DNA of 64,000 nucleotides from Flavobacterium erciyesense (GCF_018069925.1 NZ_JAGPXB010000001.1:434001-498000); one strand, 5' to 3'; shown: positions 1 through 9,964, counted from the first letter of the stretch. Numbers and translations: made by a program. The notes: a model not told the origin generated them from the letters alone.

Positions 1-2
1 AA

Positions 3-1706
3 AGCATTAAAATACGTTTGAGTAAATCGCCAAAAGCCGAACCATGGACCGACTTTGACGCAGTTATTAATGCTCGAAAAGAAGAATGTGAGGCGTTTTA
101 CAACTCTAAAATTAGTTCAAACTTGCCGCAAGAGCAGCAAGCAATTGCAAAAAGTGCCTTCTCAGGTTTATTGTGGACCAAACAATTTTATTATTATGAT
201 GTGTTTAAATGGTTGTACGGCGGGCCAGGCGAAACGCCACCTAACCGCCACGACAAACGCAATAGTAGCTGGAAACATTTAACTAACCGTCATGTCATTT
301 CCATGCCAGATAAATGGGAATATCCGTGGTATGCCGCTTGGGATTTGGCTTTTCACATGGCTTCTTTTGTAGAAATTGACCCGCGTTTTGCCAAACAACA
401 ACTACTCTTGGTATTGCAAGAAAGTTATATGCACTCCAACGGACAAATTCCTGCTTACGAATGGAATTTTAGCGATGTGAATCCGCCCGTGCATTCGTGG
501 GCCGTATGGACGGTTTACGAAAAAGACCTCAAGCGAACTGGAATAGCCGACACAGAATTTTTAGAAACGGCTTTTCAAAAACTGAATGTCAATTTTACGT
601 GGTGGGTCAATCAAAAAGATACGAGCGGCACCGATTTATTTGAAGGTGGTTTCCTTGGCCTAGATAATATCGGAGTTTTTGATCGCAACCACATGCCCGA
701 AGGCATCAAAAAAATGCAACAAGCCGATGCCACAAGTTGGATGGCGCTGTTTTCGTTAAACATGTTGCGCATGAGTTTAGAACTGGCAAAAACCAATAAA
801 ATTTACGAAGACATTTCGGCTAAATTTTTCAGGCATTTTTTAAATATTGCTTGGGCCATGCACCATATTGGTAAAAGAGATCTATCACTTTGGGACGATC
901 AAGATAATTTTTATTACGATGTTGTTGAACTCTCGGATGGCGGCTCCGAACGCTTAAAAGTGCGTTCGCTTGTGGGCGTAATTCCGCTATTTGCAGTCGA
1001 AATAATGAACAAAGAATTATTTGAACAGCTAAAAGATTTCCAAAAAAGAGCCAATGAAATTATTCGCACGCGACCTGATTTGGCTTCATTAATTTCAAAT
1101 TTAGAAACAGCGAATAAAGACGGAAACTTTATGTTCTCCATCATGCGCGGTTTTAGATTGGAGCATCTTTTAATTCGACTTTTGGATGAAAATGAATTTT
1201 TATCCGACTTCGGTATTCGATCCCTATCTAAATTCCACAAAGACAATCCTTTTGTTTTTGGCAATAATGGGCATCATAAAATTCAGTACGAACCTGGCGA
1301 AAGCAGATCGGGTATGTTTGGAGGCAATTCAAATTGGCGTGGCCCTATCTGGATGCCGCTCAATTATATGATTATACAGTCGTTGCGCAAATATTATACT
1401 TTTTATGGCGATAAATACCGTTATGAATTTCCGACTGGATCGGGTAACAAACTGAATTTAAATCAAATTGCAAATGAGTTGACCAAAAGACTTATCAAGT
1501 TGTTTGAACGTGATGATAATGGAAAATTTCGCTACCATTCAGAAAACCACAACCAATTGTTCACGAACGAAGAAGAGTTCAAGAATCAACATTTGTTTTA
1601 TGAGTTTTTTGATGGAGATACCGGTCGCGGTTTAGGAGCCTCGCACCAAACGGGCTGGACAGCTTTGATTGCCAACCTCATTCTAGAAATGGAAAGCAAT
1701 AGCTAA
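3..1706 (+). CDS. MGH1-like glycoside hydrolase (GH63-type), 3' part
   Basis: The reading frame is open to the left edge, so the gene begins outside the window; the TTG at 18 is not a credible start. About 568 residues of the C-terminal part are present. The many Trp/Tyr-rich stretches (WYAAWDLAFHMA, GGNSNWRGPIWMPLNY, ASHQTGWTALIANLI) match the (alpha/alpha)6-barrel of mannosylglycerate hydrolase/glucosidase (MGH1-like, GH63 clan) proteins, usually near 870 residues. Such enzymes hydrolyse alpha-glucosides or mannosylglycerate in the cytoplasm; the substrate here cannot be told. A hairpin terminator follows 15 nt after the stop. Family assignment is from remembered sequence character, not a search. 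Confidence 0.8.
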   Translation, partial: SIKIRLSKSPKAEPWTDFDAVINARKEECEAFYNSKISSNLPQEQQAIAKSAFSGLLWTKQFYYYDVFKWLYGGPGETPPNRHDKRNSSWKHLTNRHVISMPDKWEYPWYAAWDLAFHMASFVEIDPRFAKQQLLLVLQESYMHSNGQIPAYEWNFSDVNPPVHSWAVWTVYEKDLKRTGIADTEFLETAFQKLNVNFTWWVNQKDTSGTDLFEGGFLGLDNIGVFDRNHMPEGIKKMQQADATSWMALFSLNMLRMSLELAKTNKIYEDISAKFFRHFLNIAWAMHHIGKRDLSLWDDQDNFYYDVVELSDGGSERLKVRSLVGVIPLFAVEIMNKELFEQLKDFQKRANEIIRTRPDLASLISNLETANKDGNFMFSIMRGFRLEHLLIRLLDENEFLSDFGIRSLSKFHKDNPFVFGNNGHHKIQYEPGESRSGMFGGNSNWRGPIWMPLNYMIIQSLRKYYTFYGDKYRYEFPTGSGNKLNLNQIANELTKRLIKLFERDDNGKFRYHSENHNQLFTNEEEFKNQHLFYEFFDGDTGRGLGASHQTGWTALIANLILEMESNS

Positions 1707-1720
1707 ACGTATTATTGATA

Positions 1721-1750
1721 AAAATTCCCGCTAATTACGGGAATTTTTAG
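1721..1750. terminator. Bidirectional hairpin terminator
   Basis: Perfect 10-bp stem AAAATTCCCG / CGGGAATTTT with a 7-nt loop, T-rich on both strands. It sits between the convergent glycosidase and RNA methyltransferase genes and can serve both. Confidence 0.8.
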
Positions 1751-1752
1751 TT

Positions 1753-2211
1753 TTATGATCTTGGTTTAGGCAGCGCTCGATCGTACATCACGATACTTCC
1801 CGCTACCGACACGTTTAAGCTTTTCTCTGATTTGAATTTTACCAAATGATGGCATTTGGCCATAGCCGCTTTAGATAAGCCATTGTCTTCGGCACCTAAT
1901 AAGTACACACATCGCCTTGGGTGCTCAAATGTTTCTAAATCGGTAGCGCGTTCATCTAATTCAACGCCTACTAAGCGAGCGCCTTTAGGTAAGTTGTTAT
2001 AGAAATCCTCAAAATTTTCGTAATGAAAATACGGTAAAGATTTTACAGCATTGTGTGTATCACAAGCTTGCTTAGCATATCGATTTCCTATAGTGAAAAT
2101 ATAACTGGCACCCAGGTTTTGGGCGGTACGCCACAAAACTCCCAAATTTTCAGGGGTTTTACCGTTTTGAATTCCGATACCGAAATACTCTGTTACAAAA
2201 TTGTCGTTCAT
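1753..2211 (-). CDS. TrmH/SpoU-family RNA methyltransferase
   Basis: A 152-residue SPOUT-class protein predicted to transfer a methyl group from SAM to a tRNA or rRNA nucleoside. The three SpoU motifs are visible: NPENLGVLWRTAQ-like motif 1 (written here as TPENLGVLWRTAQ, with the conserved N-x-G-x-x-x-R pattern), LLGAEDNGLS (motif 2) and LNVSVAGSIVMYDR (motif 3, part of the SAM-binding knot). It lacks the N-terminal extension of TrmH proper, so the target nucleotide is unknown. The start is placed at MNDNF (2211); an in-frame ATG five codons upstream (2226) is less likely. Confidence 0.85.
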   Translation of the reverse strand: MNDNFVTEYFGIGIQNGKTPENLGVLWRTAQNLGASYIFTIGNRYAKQACDTHNAVKSLPYFHYENFEDFYNNLPKGARLVGVELDERATDLETFEHPRRCVYLLGAEDNGLSKAAMAKCHHLVKFKSEKSLNVSVAGSIVMYDRALPKPRS

Positions 2212-2314
2212 ACCGCAAAAGTACAAAGTGTTGTGCGGTTCGCCAAGTTTTTAAACAGCTTCAAAAAGAAGAAACTGCAAAACAGTAAACAAAATATGTC
2301 CTGAAACTTACTCA

Positions 2315-2397
2315 CTAGCCCCGATAGAAGTGGAAATCCTTATTGTTTTGCTTGCCAAAAACAATAAGATTGCAATGTATAGCGGGAAATAGCTCCT
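2315..2397 (+). repeat. Dispersed intergenic repeat, copy A
   Basis: Starts with TAGCCCCGATAGAAGTGGAA and ends with ATAGCGGGAAATAGCTCCT. The middle is a perfect 11-bp hairpin, CTTATTGTTTT (2339-2349) with AAAACAATAAG (2358-2368). The same end motifs with a different middle occur at 15232-15333. I recall this element as common in Flavobacterium intergenic DNA. It lies between the methyltransferase promoter side and asnS. Confidence 0.7.
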
Positions 2398-2438
2398 GAT
2401 TACCTGAATTGTCACAATGCAATTACAAACAAATGATT

Positions 2439-2446
2439 TATATTTG
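2439..2446 (+). promoter_or_regulatory. -7 box of the asnS promoter
   Basis: TATATTTG matches the Bacteroidota -7 consensus TAnnTTTG, 45 bp upstream of the chosen asnS start. It rules out translation from the ATG at 2417, which is upstream of this promoter. No good -33 TTG at the usual distance is seen. Confidence 0.5.
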
Positions 2447-2491
2447 CAGTTCGATTACGATACCAATTTTAATATCAACTCTATACCTAAA

Positions 2492-3925
2492 ATGAGACAT
2501 ACAAAAGTTAAAGACTTGCTAAACAGCACCACGACGCTTCATGAAGTAAATGCAAAAGGATGGGTGAGAACTTTTAGAAACAATCAATTTATTGCCTTAA
2601 ACGATGGTTCGACCATTGCCAATATACAATGTGTGGTGGATTTTGAAAATACGCCAGACGAGACTTTAAAACGCATTACAACCGGAGCAGCGGTTTCAGT
2701 AACAGGAACTTTGGTAGAAAGCAAAGGAGCTGGACAGAAATTTGAAATTCAGGTAACTAAATTAGAGATTTTAGGCGACTCTGATCCGGAGAAATTCCCA
2801 ATGCAGCCTAAAAAACACTCGTTAGAATTCTTGCGTGAAAATGCGCATTTGCGTGTGCGTACGAATGCTTTTGGTGCTATTATGCGTGTTCGTTCTGTAC
2901 TGTCGTATGCCGTTCATAGCTATTTTCAAGAGAAAGGTTTTGTGTATGTGAACACGCCTATCATCACAGGGTCTGATGCTGAAGGTGCTGGTGAAATGTT
3001 TAAAGTAACTGCTTTGCCATTTGACAACACTCCAAGAACTGAGGATGGAAAAGTAAATTACAAAGAGGATTTCTTTGGAAAAGAAACCAACTTGACAGTT
3101 TCTGGACAATTAGAAGGAGAAACTTTTGCGATGGCTTTGGGGCAGATTTATACTTTTGGACCAACATTTAGAGCTGAAAACTCAAACACTTCACGACACT
3201 TGGCGGAATTTTGGATGATTGAGCCAGAGGTGGCGTTCAATGATTTGAATGACAACATGGACTTGGCTGAAGATTTCATTCAATATGTAATCAAATACAC
3301 AATGGATAAATGTCCGGAGGATTTGAAATTCTTAGAAGGTCGTTTATTAGAAGAAGAAAAATCAAAACCACAAGCTGAGCGCAGTGAAATGGCTTTACTA
3401 GAAAAATTGAACTTTGTTTTAGAGAACAATTTCAAGCGCGTTTCGTACACAGAAGCTATTGATATTTTAAGAGATTCTACACCAAACAAAAAGAAAAAAT
3501 TCAACTATATCATCAACGAATGGGGTGCTGATTTACAAAGTGAGCACGAGCGTTACTTGGTGGAGAAACACTTTAAATGTCCGGTAATTTTGTTTGATTA
3601 TCCTGCCAATATCAAAGCATTTTACATGCGTTTGAACGAAGACGGAAAAACAGTTCGCGCCATGGATATCTTGTTCCCTGGAATTGGAGAAATCGTAGGT
3701 GGATCTCAGCGTGAAGAGCGTTTTGATGTTTTGGTTGAAAAAATGAAAGCCTTAGGAATTGACGAAGAAGAATTGTGGTGGTACTTAGACACTCGTAGAT
3801 TTGGATCAGCGGTTCACTCTGGTTTTGGACTTGGGTTTGAAAGATTGGTATTGTTTGTAACTGGAATGACTAATATTCGTGACGTAATTCCTTTCCCAAG
3901 AACACCTATGAATGCGGAATTCTAA
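2492..3925 (+). CDS. asnS: Asparaginyl-tRNA synthetase
   Basis: Class II aminoacyl-tRNA synthetase of 477 residues that charges tRNA-Asn with asparagine in the cytoplasm. An N-terminal OB-fold anticodon-binding domain (about residues 10-110) is followed by the catalytic core. Visible are the motif 2 region [20 protein letters not shown] and motif 3 [21 protein letters not shown] with the C-terminal FPRTP typical of AsnRS/Asp[15 protein letters not shown] is characteristic of AsnRS. Start [10 protein letters not shown] at 2492 fits family length and lies downstream of the TATATTTG box; an upstream in-frame ATG at 2417 would add 25 untypical residues. Confidence 0.96.
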   Translation: MRHTKVKDLLNSTTTLHEVNAKGWVRTFRNNQFIALNDGSTIANIQCVVDFENTPDETLKRITTGAAVSVTGTLVESKGAGQKFEIQVTKLEILGDSDPEKFPMQPKKHSLEFLRENAHLRVRTNAFGAIMRVRSVLSYAVHSYFQEKGFVYVNTPIITGSDAEGAGEMFKVTALPFDNTPRTEDGKVNYKEDFFGKETNLTVSGQLEGETFAMALGQIYTFGPTFRAENSNTSRHLAEFWMIEPEVAFNDLNDNMDLAEDFIQYVIKYTMDKCPEDLKFLEGRLLEEEKSKPQAERSEMALLEKLNFVLENNFKRVSYTEAIDILRDSTPNKKKKFNYIINEWGADLQSEHERYLVEKHFKCPVILFDYPANIKAFYMRLNEDGKTVRAMDILFPGIGEIVGGSQREERFDVLVEKMKALGIDEEELWWYLDTRRFGSAVHSGFGLGFERLVLFVTGMTNIRDVIPFPRTPMNAEF

Positions 3926-3949
3926 AAAAAGTTTAAAGTTCAAGGTTTA

Positions 3950-3976
3950 AAGTTTCAAGTGCGACAACTTGAAACT
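3950..3976. terminator. Inverted repeat between asnS and rpoN
   Basis: Perfect 11-bp stem AAGTTTCAAGT / ACTTGAAACTT with a 5-nt loop, inside a longer imperfect inverted repeat (about 3931-3988). There is no strong U-tract, so termination is only a guess; rpoN may be cotranscribed with asnS. Confidence 0.45.
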
Positions 3977-4008
3977 TGAAACCTTAAACAAAAACAACAA
4001 AATATAAA

Positions 4009-5475
4009 ATGCTAAAGCAATTCTTAAATTTAAAATTATCACAAAAATTATCTCCACAGCAAATCCAGCTGATGAAGTTAATTCAATTGCCTACGCAAGC
4101 TTTTGAACAACGTTTACTCGAAGAAATGAACGAGAATCCGGCACTCGAATCCGGAAAAGAAGAAGATGATTACGAGAAGGACGAGTTTGAAAACGAAGAT
4201 TACGATGATTATGATGATGCCGAATCAGAACGAATTGATGCTGAAGATATCAATATTGATGAGTATTTAAGCAACGACGAAACACCTGATTATAAAACTC
4301 AGGCCAACAATTACAGCGATGATGATGAGGATCGCGAAACACCTTTTGCCGCGCCAATCAGTTTTCACCAAGATTTAATCAATCAGTTAAACACCTTTAT
4401 CTTGAATGATGAGGAGCGCGAAATTGCTGAATTCCTCGTAGGAAGTATTGATGATATGGGTTACATACGTCGTAGCATTCCAGACATGGTTGATGATATG
4501 GCATTTACGCAAGGCATTTACACCGACGAAAAAATGGTGCAAAAAATGCTTCATGTAATTCATGAATTAGAACCAGCAGGTGTAGGCGCACAAGATTTGC
4601 AAGAATGTTTGCTGCTACAACTCAAGCACAAAACACCAACGGAATCGGTGGATTTGGCTATTGACATTATCGAAAATCAATTTGATGCTTTTACAAAAAA
4701 ACATTACGATAAATTACTTCAAAAGTATGGCGTATCAAATGAACAATTGAAAAAAGCCATTCACGAGATTGAGAAACTGAATCCAAAACCAGGCGGTTCG
4801 TTTACCGGAAACAATAAAGTTACCGAAAATGTAGTTCCTGATTTTGCAATTAGAATTGTTGATGGCGAGCTGGAGTTGACTCTAAACGGTCGTAACGCAC
4901 CATCACTGCACGTTTCAAAAGATTATCAGGAAATGATGCAAACCTATAAGGATTCTCGTGACAAATCAACACAACAAAAAGAAGCGGTTCAATTCATTAA
5001 ACAAAAACTGGATTCGGCTAAATGGTTTATTGATGCCATTCGTCAGCGCCAGGAAACTTTATTCGTTACCATGAATGCGATTATGCATTACCAAGAAGAA
5101 TTTTTTCTAGATGGTGATGAGACTAAGATGAAGCCAATGATTTTGAAAGACATTGCCGATTTGGTAGGTCTTGATATTTCGACCATTTCACGCGTAGCCA
5201 ACAGTAAATATGTGGAGACTCCGTACGGCACCAAATTGATCAAAGAATTTTTCTCAGAATCAATGAAGAACGACCAAGGAGAAGACGTTTCGACATTGGA
5301 AATCAAGAAAATTCTACAAAACACCATTGAAGAAGAAGATAAGAAAAAACCATTGCCAGACGATCAACTAGCCGAGATCCTTAAAGAAAAAGGATATCCA
5401 ATTGCAAGAAGAACGATTGCAAAATACAGAGAGCAACTCGATATTCCGGTAGCGAGAATGAGAAAGAAAATGTAG
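4009..5475 (+). CDS. rpoN: RNA polymerase sigma-54 factor
   Basis: 488-residue sigma-54 that directs RNA polymerase to -24/-12 promoters and depends on AAA+ activators. Region I is seen at residues 1-50 (KLSQKLSPQQIQLMKLIQLP, a Gln/Leu-rich activator-interacting segment). An unusually acidic Asp/Glu-rich region II follows (about 50-100), then the core-binding domain and a C-terminal HTH. The RpoN box ARRTIAKYRE lies near residue 475. A partner activator of the NtrC type is encoded in this same window (61585-62931). It lies 83 bp downstream of asnS. Confidence 0.96.
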   Translation: MLKQFLNLKLSQKLSPQQIQLMKLIQLPTQAFEQRLLEEMNENPALESGKEEDDYEKDEFENEDYDDYDDAESERIDAEDINIDEYLSNDETPDYKTQANNYSDDDEDRETPFAAPISFHQDLINQLNTFILNDEEREIAEFLVGSIDDMGYIRRSIPDMVDDMAFTQGIYTDEKMVQKMLHVIHELEPAGVGAQDLQECLLLQLKHKTPTESVDLAIDIIENQFDAFTKKHYDKLLQKYGVSNEQLKKAIHEIEKLNPKPGGSFTGNNKVTENVVPDFAIRIVDGELELTLNGRNAPSLHVSKDYQEMMQTYKDSRDKSTQQKEAVQFIKQKLDSAKWFIDAIRQRQETLFVTMNAIMHYQEEFFLDGDETKMKPMILKDIADLVGLDISTISRVANSKYVETPYGTKLIKEFFSESMKNDQGEDVSTLEIKKILQNTIEEEDKKKPLPDDQLAEILKEKGYPIARRTIAKYREQLDIPVARMRKKM

Positions 5476-5542
5476 AATTTTGGTTTAGTTACTTTAACAG
5501 ATTTCATCTTTTGTGATGGCATAACCGAGATCGTTTTTTTAA

Positions 5543-5550
5543 TAACTTTG
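5543..5550 (+). promoter_or_regulatory. -7 box upstream of the Uma2 gene
   Basis: TAACTTTG fits TAnnTTTG and lies 15 bp before the ATG at 5566. It overlaps the in-frame TTG at 5548, so that TTG cannot be the start of a transcript made here. Confidence 0.5.
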
Positions 5551-5565
5551 AAAAAAAGAAGCATC

Positions 5566-6153
5566 ATGATAACGGACATAAACCAATTAGATTTAAATAA
5601 AACGTATTCCTATGCGGATTATTTAACTTGGCAATTTCAAGAGAAATTGGAATTGATAAAAGGAAAGATATTTAAGATGAGCCCAGCACCAAGTACTACT
5701 CATCAAAGAATATCCATGGAGTTAGCAGGTATGCTTTATAATTTTTTCAAACCACACCCATGCAATCTTTTCGCTGCTCCATTTGATGTTCGATTGATGG
5801 ATAAGAAGAAATCGAAGTTAAACCAAGAAATTTATACCGTTGTACAACCTGATTTATGTGTCATTTGTGATGATTCTAAAATTGACGAACGTGGTGCTAT
5901 TGGTGCTCCTGACTTGGTTATAGAAATTCTTTCACCTGGAAATTCTAACAAAGAGATGAAATATAAATTTGATTTATATGAAGAAGCCGGGGTCCTTGAA
6001 TATTGGATTGTAAACCCCGCGGATAAAACAGTTTTTATTTATGTATTAAAAGATAATGAATTTATAGGAATGCATCCGTTAATTGAAGAGGATACGATTC
6101 AAAGTAAATTATTTCCTGAGTTGGATTTTAAATTAGAATCTATTTTTAACTAA
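5566..6153 (+). CDS. Uma2 family (PD-(D/E)XK-like) endonuclease
   Basis: 195-residue protein of the Uma2/DUF820 family, a restriction-endonuclease-like fold common in cyanobacteria and Bacteroidota; the cellular role is unclear. Family marks seen: ELIKGKIFKMSPAPSTTHQRIS near the N-terminus, then VVQPDLCVICD, APDLVIEILSPGNS and KFDLYEEAGVLEYWIVNP. The acidic residues of PDL and E-I-L correspond to the PD-(D/E)XK core. ATG at 5566 is chosen over TTG at 5548 because of the promoter position. A long hairpin terminator follows directly. Confidence 0.85.
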   Translation: MITDINQLDLNKTYSYADYLTWQFQEKLELIKGKIFKMSPAPSTTHQRISMELAGMLYNFFKPHPCNLFAAPFDVRLMDKKKSKLNQEIYTVVQPDLCVICDDSKIDERGAIGAPDLVIEILSPGNSNKEMKYKFDLYEEAGVLEYWIVNPADKTVFIYVLKDNEFIGMHPLIEEDTIQSKLFPELDFKLESIFN

Positions 6154-6202
6154 AAAAACAAACCCTTTCAAAATTATAAAATTTGAAAGGGTTTGTTTTT
6201 TT
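6152..6202. terminator. Strong bidirectional terminator
   Basis: Nearly perfect long inverted repeat: AAAAAAACAAACCCTTTCAA pairs with TTGAAAGGGTTTGTTTTTTT across an A/T-rich loop. It separates the convergent Uma2 and tdk genes. Confidence 0.9.
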
Positions 6203-6238
6203 AGTTCAGTTCTAGTTCCTTTATTTTTGAGAGAATTT

Positions 6239-6832
6239 TTATTTTTTGTCCTGATCTTTACGCATCGCATGATAATACGCCGCTCGGCTCAAAGGTTCGT
6301 ACTCCTGAGTTTCACCAAGCATAACTAGTTTATCATTATCAGTTTTTCTAAAACTATAATGCGCCAAATTACCAGTACGAGTACAAACCGCGTGTACTTT
6401 TGTAACATATTCTGCCGTGGCCATTAAGGCAGGCATCGGCCCAAAAGGATTTCCTTTAAAATCCATATCCAATCCTGCAACAATAACACGAATGCCTTGG
6501 TTGGCCAAATCGTTGCACACTTTTACAATTTCATCATCAAAAAACTGCGCTTCATCAATACCAACTACATCACAACCTTGCGCCAAAATTGAGATATTGG
6601 CAGCAGCTGGAACGGGTGTAGAACGAATTTGGCTTGAATCATGTGATACTACCATTTCCTCGTCATAACGCGTATCGATTGCTGGTTTGAAAATTTCGAT
6701 TCGTTGTTTAGCAAATTGCGCCCTTTTTAAACGACGAATTAATTCTTCGGTTTTACCCGAAAACATCGAGCCACAAATGACTTCGATCCAACCAAACTGC
6801 TCTTTGTGATTTACTGTATTTTCGAGAAACAT
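6239..6832 (-). CDS. tdk: Thymidine kinase
   Basis: 197-residue type II thymidine kinase, phosphorylating thymidine to dTMP with ATP (pyrimidine salvage). Walker A GSMFSGKT is at residues 21-28, and [10 protein letters not shown] gives the Walker B/DEAQ motif. The lasso region reads [16 protein letters not shown] and [13 protein letters not shown], so most of the four zinc-binding Cys of the E. coli enzyme are absent; I believe this is usual in flavobacteria. Cytoplasmic. It is convergent with the Uma2 gene. Confidence 0.94.
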   Translation of the reverse strand: MFLENTVNHKEQFGWIEVICGSMFSGKTEELIRRLKRAQFAKQRIEIFKPAIDTRYDEEMVVSHDSSQIRSTPVPAAANISILAQGCDVVGIDEAQFFDDEIVKVCNDLANQGIRVIVAGLDMDFKGNPFGPMPALMATAEYVTKVHAVCTRTGNLAHYSFRKTDNDKLVMLGETQEYEPLSRAAYYHAMRKDQDKK

Positions 6833-7078
6833 TTTGTATTTTTCTGACTTAAAAAATGAATAGTTTTTATTACTTTGTACTGAATAAACGACCTAAAAAT
6901 TTTATACTTTTACGTCGTTTCAAAAGTATAAAAATTAAATCAAAACGAGGTTTAGCTGAGACTTATTTCAAAAAAAATAAAAGTCCAGAAGCAACACCCC
7001 TCATTATCAGACCATTTATACAAGCACATCAAATCAAAATAAAAATTTTCCGCCTAACCTCTTATAATTGAAATTGTT

Positions 7079-8125
7079 ATGAAAAAAAAATTAGAAGCCG
7101 ATTTAATCAGCATTGCGCACCGAATATTACAGCTCAAAAATAAATCTGACATCAATCAATTGTATCTGGAAACGCAAAAATTATATGAAAAATTAACTGT
7201 TTTACAATTTGTAGAAAACCACTTTAGCGAGGTAAAACCTACTATTGGTCTATCGGAAGTAACTCAGCAATTGGAAACCATTTTTGAGGAAAAAGCCACT
7301 GCAATTGAAACTAATGTTGAAGAGGAAATTCCAACGACACAAGAATCAGAAATCGAGAAAACGATCGAAGAAACAGTTAAAGAAGAATCATCAATCGTTG
7401 AGCCTGAAGCAGAGAGCGAGCCACAGCTCATCCCGGAAGCAGAATCAAACATCAACAACGAAGAAGAAGGTACTGAAGTAAATGAGTCAATTAGCTATGA
7501 TGAAGTTGAGGAAGATACAAAAGAGGAAGTGGCTGCAGTAACTGACAATAAAACTGCCGTGGAATTAGAACCTCAACATGAATCCGCTGAACCTGAACTT
7601 GCTGCGACTGCAGCCTTTGCACCGGCTTTTAGCTTACTTGCAGATGAAGTTGAAGAAACTCCAGTTGAAACCACAAAAAAACCAGAAGCAGTCCAAATTT
7701 CTTTTGAAGATTTATTAGGTGGAAATTACCACGATACTTTATTCGTAAAAAAACAGCAAATTGAAAATATACCGACCGCTGTTGTCATTGAAACTCCAGA
7801 AGAAATAGCTCTACCGCAACAACCAGAACTTGTGGAGGCGGCAACTGAAATTGAAAAAACAGAGGCAAAAGCTGTATCTTTAAACGACAAATTAGCCAAA
7901 GGAATCCATATTGATTTAAATGATCGCTTGGCTTTTATCAAACATTTATTTGCAAACAGCAGCGAGGATTACAACCGCGTTTTGAGTCAAATTAATACTT
8001 TTAATTCATTTTACGAAACAAGAGATTTTGTTCAAGACATGGTAAAACCAGATTATAACAATTGGGAAGGCAAACAAGAATACGAAGACCGTTTTATGGA
8101 TATCATCGAAAAGAAATTCTTGTAA
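7079..8125 (+). CDS. Conserved hypothetical protein, acidic middle region
   Basis: 348 residues, function unknown. Three parts are visible: an N-terminal helical segment (residues 1-75, with LISIAHRILQLKNKSDINQL), a Glu-rich low-complexity middle (about 75-260), and a conserved-looking C-terminal domain (about 265-348, LNDKLAKGIHIDLNDRLAFI then KPDYNNWEGKQEYEDRFMDI). I recall this architecture from flavobacterial genomes next to tdk/rsmI but know no function. The upstream 246 bp to tdk hold divergent promoter DNA and no convincing gene. It is probably expressed with rsmI, which starts 57 bp downstream. Confidence 0.75.
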   Translation: MKKKLEADLISIAHRILQLKNKSDINQLYLETQKLYEKLTVLQFVENHFSEVKPTIGLSEVTQQLETIFEEKATAIETNVEEEIPTTQESEIEKTIEETVKEESSIVEPEAESEPQLIPEAESNINNEEEGTEVNESISYDEVEEDTKEEVAAVTDNKTAVELEPQHESAEPELAATAAFAPAFSLLADEVEETPVETTKKPEAVQISFEDLLGGNYHDTLFVKKQQIENIPTAVVIETPEEIALPQQPELVEAATEIEKTEAKAVSLNDKLAKGIHIDLNDRLAFIKHLFANSSEDYNRVLSQINTFNSFYETRDFVQDMVKPDYNNWEGKQEYEDRFMDIIEKKFL

Positions 8126-8182
8126 TTTTCATTTCAAATTAGCCTTTTGTTAAGAATTCCTAATTAGGAAATACCAACTACT

Positions 8183-8902
8183 ATGTCAAAATTATATATC
8201 GTTCCTACGCCCATTGGTAATCTAGAAGACATGACTTTTCGAGCCATTCGAATATTGAAAGAAGTCGACTTGATTCTAGCCGAAGACACGCGTACGAGCG
8301 GCAAACTGTTGAAGCATTTTGAAATTGGCACGCACATGCACAGCCATCACATGCACAACGAACACAAAACAGTCGAGAATTTAATTGCTCGATTACAAGC
8401 TGGCGAAAACATCGCATTGATCTCTGATGCAGGAACACCAGCCATTTCTGACCCTGGTTTTTTGCTTACAAGAGCATGCGTTGAACATGGTATTGCGGTT
8501 GAATGTTTGCCTGGCGCGACTGCATTTGTACCTGCATTAGTCAATAGCGGATTGCCTAATGATAAGTTTGTTTTTGAGGGTTTTTTACCTGAAAAAAAGG
8601 GCCGTCAAACGCGTTATTTGACATTAGCCGAGGAAACGAGAACCATGATTTTATATGTTTCACCACATAAATTAGTAAAAACACTCGCTGAATTTAGCAC
8701 TTATTTTGGCGAAGACCGACAAATTTGTGTCTCAAGAGAATTATCAAAACTACACGAAGAAAATGTTCGTGGCACCGTAAAAGAAGTTGCTGCTCATTTT
8801 GAAAAAACAGCACCAAGAGGCGAAATTGTAGTTGTGGTAGCGGGTAAAACAGCAATTAAAGAACCTAAGAAAAGTAAATTCTCGGACCAAAGTGAATCAT
8901 GA
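8183..8902 (+). CDS. rsmI: 16S rRNA (cytidine(1402)-2'-O)-methyltransferase
   Basis: 239-residue SAM-dependent tetrapyrrole-methylase-fold enzyme that 2'-O-methylates C1402 in the 16S rRNA decoding centre. Diagnostic motifs: LYIVPTPIGNLEDMTFRAIR at the N-terminus, LAEDTRTSGKLLKHF, ALISDAGTPAISDPGF and LPGATAFVPALVNSGLP. The length fits the family without the extra C-terminal domain. Its stop overlaps the start of the following amine oxidase by 4 nt (ATGA), suggesting translational coupling. Confidence 0.95.
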   Translation: MSKLYIVPTPIGNLEDMTFRAIRILKEVDLILAEDTRTSGKLLKHFEIGTHMHSHHMHNEHKTVENLIARLQAGENIALISDAGTPAISDPGFLLTRACVEHGIAVECLPGATAFVPALVNSGLPNDKFVFEGFLPEKKGRQTRYLTLAEETRTMILYVSPHKLVKTLAEFSTYFGEDRQICVSRELSKLHEENVRGTVKEVAAHFEKTAPRGEIVVVVAGKTAIKEPKKSKFSDQSES

Positions 8903-9951
8903 ATAAAAAGAAAGTAATCCTTATCGGGGCAGGACTTACGGGTTTGTACACCGCGTATTTACTACTTGAAAAAGGTTTTGATGTCAAAATCATAGAAGCT
9001 CGCAATCGTGTAGGCGGACGCATTCATACGATCACAGGTAGCACTCCCGTTACCATGGAAATGGGTGCTACTTGGTTTAGCAACCAGCATACGCATCTCG
9101 TTGCTTTATTGCAAGAATTACAAATTCCGTATTTTAGACAACACACCAAAGGAATTTCATTATTCGAAACTATGTCATTTGTGCCTCCGCAAAAGTTTGA
9201 AATATCTGATGCAGAAGAACCTTCGTTTCGAATTGAAGGCGGCAGTAGCGTTTTAATTGATCGCTTGGTATCATTGTGCGCTGCGGCAACAATTAAAACC
9301 GGATACACAGTAACTGCAATTGAAGAGCAAGAAACTCAAATTAACGTAACGACCAGTAACGGAACTATTTTTACAGCCGATTATGTCATCAGTACGATTC
9401 CGCCCAATTTACTCATTAACACCGTAGAATTTGAACCTACGCTGCCTGAAAATGTGATGCAACTGGCTCGTAAAACTCATACTTGGATGGGCGAAAGCAT
9501 TAAATTTGCCGTGGCTTACAAAACTCCTTTTTGGCGTGAGGCCAATTACTCCGGAACTTTGTACAGTCAAGCAAGTATCATTCAAGAAATGTACGACCAC
9601 AGCACCGCTACGGCTACAGGATTTGCATTAAAAGGCTTTTTGAACGCAGGCACAGCAGTGCTCTCATCTCAAGAAAGGCAGCAAAAAGTTCTTGCGCAGT
9701 TAACTAGTTTATTTGGACCTGAAGCTTCGACAATCGAAGGCTATTATGAAACTGTTTGGCGAAATGAAGCTTTGACTTTTCACCCATACGATCAACTTGT
9801 TTTGGCACACCAAAATAATGGGCACAAAGCCTACCAACAAAGCCAGTTTAATGGAAAACTATTCTTATCTGGCTCCGAAACAGCGCAACAACATCCTGGT
9901 TACATGGACGGAGCACTTGCTGCCGCAAAAAAAATTTCATCTCAATTTTAA
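8899..9951 (+). CDS. Flavin-containing amine oxidase family protein
   Basis: 350-residue FAD-dependent amine oxidoreductase. The N-terminal Rossmann dinucleotide-binding motif VILIGAGLTGLYTAYLLLEKG is followed by EARNRVGGRIHTI, the second FAD contact typical of the monoamine oxidase/protoporphyrinogen oxidase superfamily. The C-terminal FLSGSETAQQHPGYMDGALAAA closes the FAD site. It is shorter than typical MAOs (about 450) and its substrate cannot be named. Coupled by a 4-nt overlap to rsmI and followed after 13 bp by the HopJ-like gene. Confidence 0.85.
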   Translation: MNKKKVILIGAGLTGLYTAYLLLEKGFDVKIIEARNRVGGRIHTITGSTPVTMEMGATWFSNQHTHLVALLQELQIPYFRQHTKGISLFETMSFVPPQKFEISDAEEPSFRIEGGSSVLIDRLVSLCAAATIKTGYTVTAIEEQETQINVTTSNGTIFTADYVISTIPPNLLINTVEFEPTLPENVMQLARKTHTWMGESIKFAVAYKTPFWREANYSGTLYSQASIIQEMYDHSTATATGFALKGFLNAGTAVLSSQERQQKVLAQLTSLFGPEASTIEGYYETVWRNEALTFHPYDQLVLAHQNNGHKAYQQSQFNGKLFLSGSETAQQHPGYMDGALAAAKKISSQF

Positions 9952-9964
9952 TATATTTCAGATC

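Noticed and set aside
6856..7071. 71-residue frame upstream of the acidic hypothetical gene
   Set aside because: Lys/Ile-rich, lies in the promoter gap between divergent genes, no protein-like pattern.
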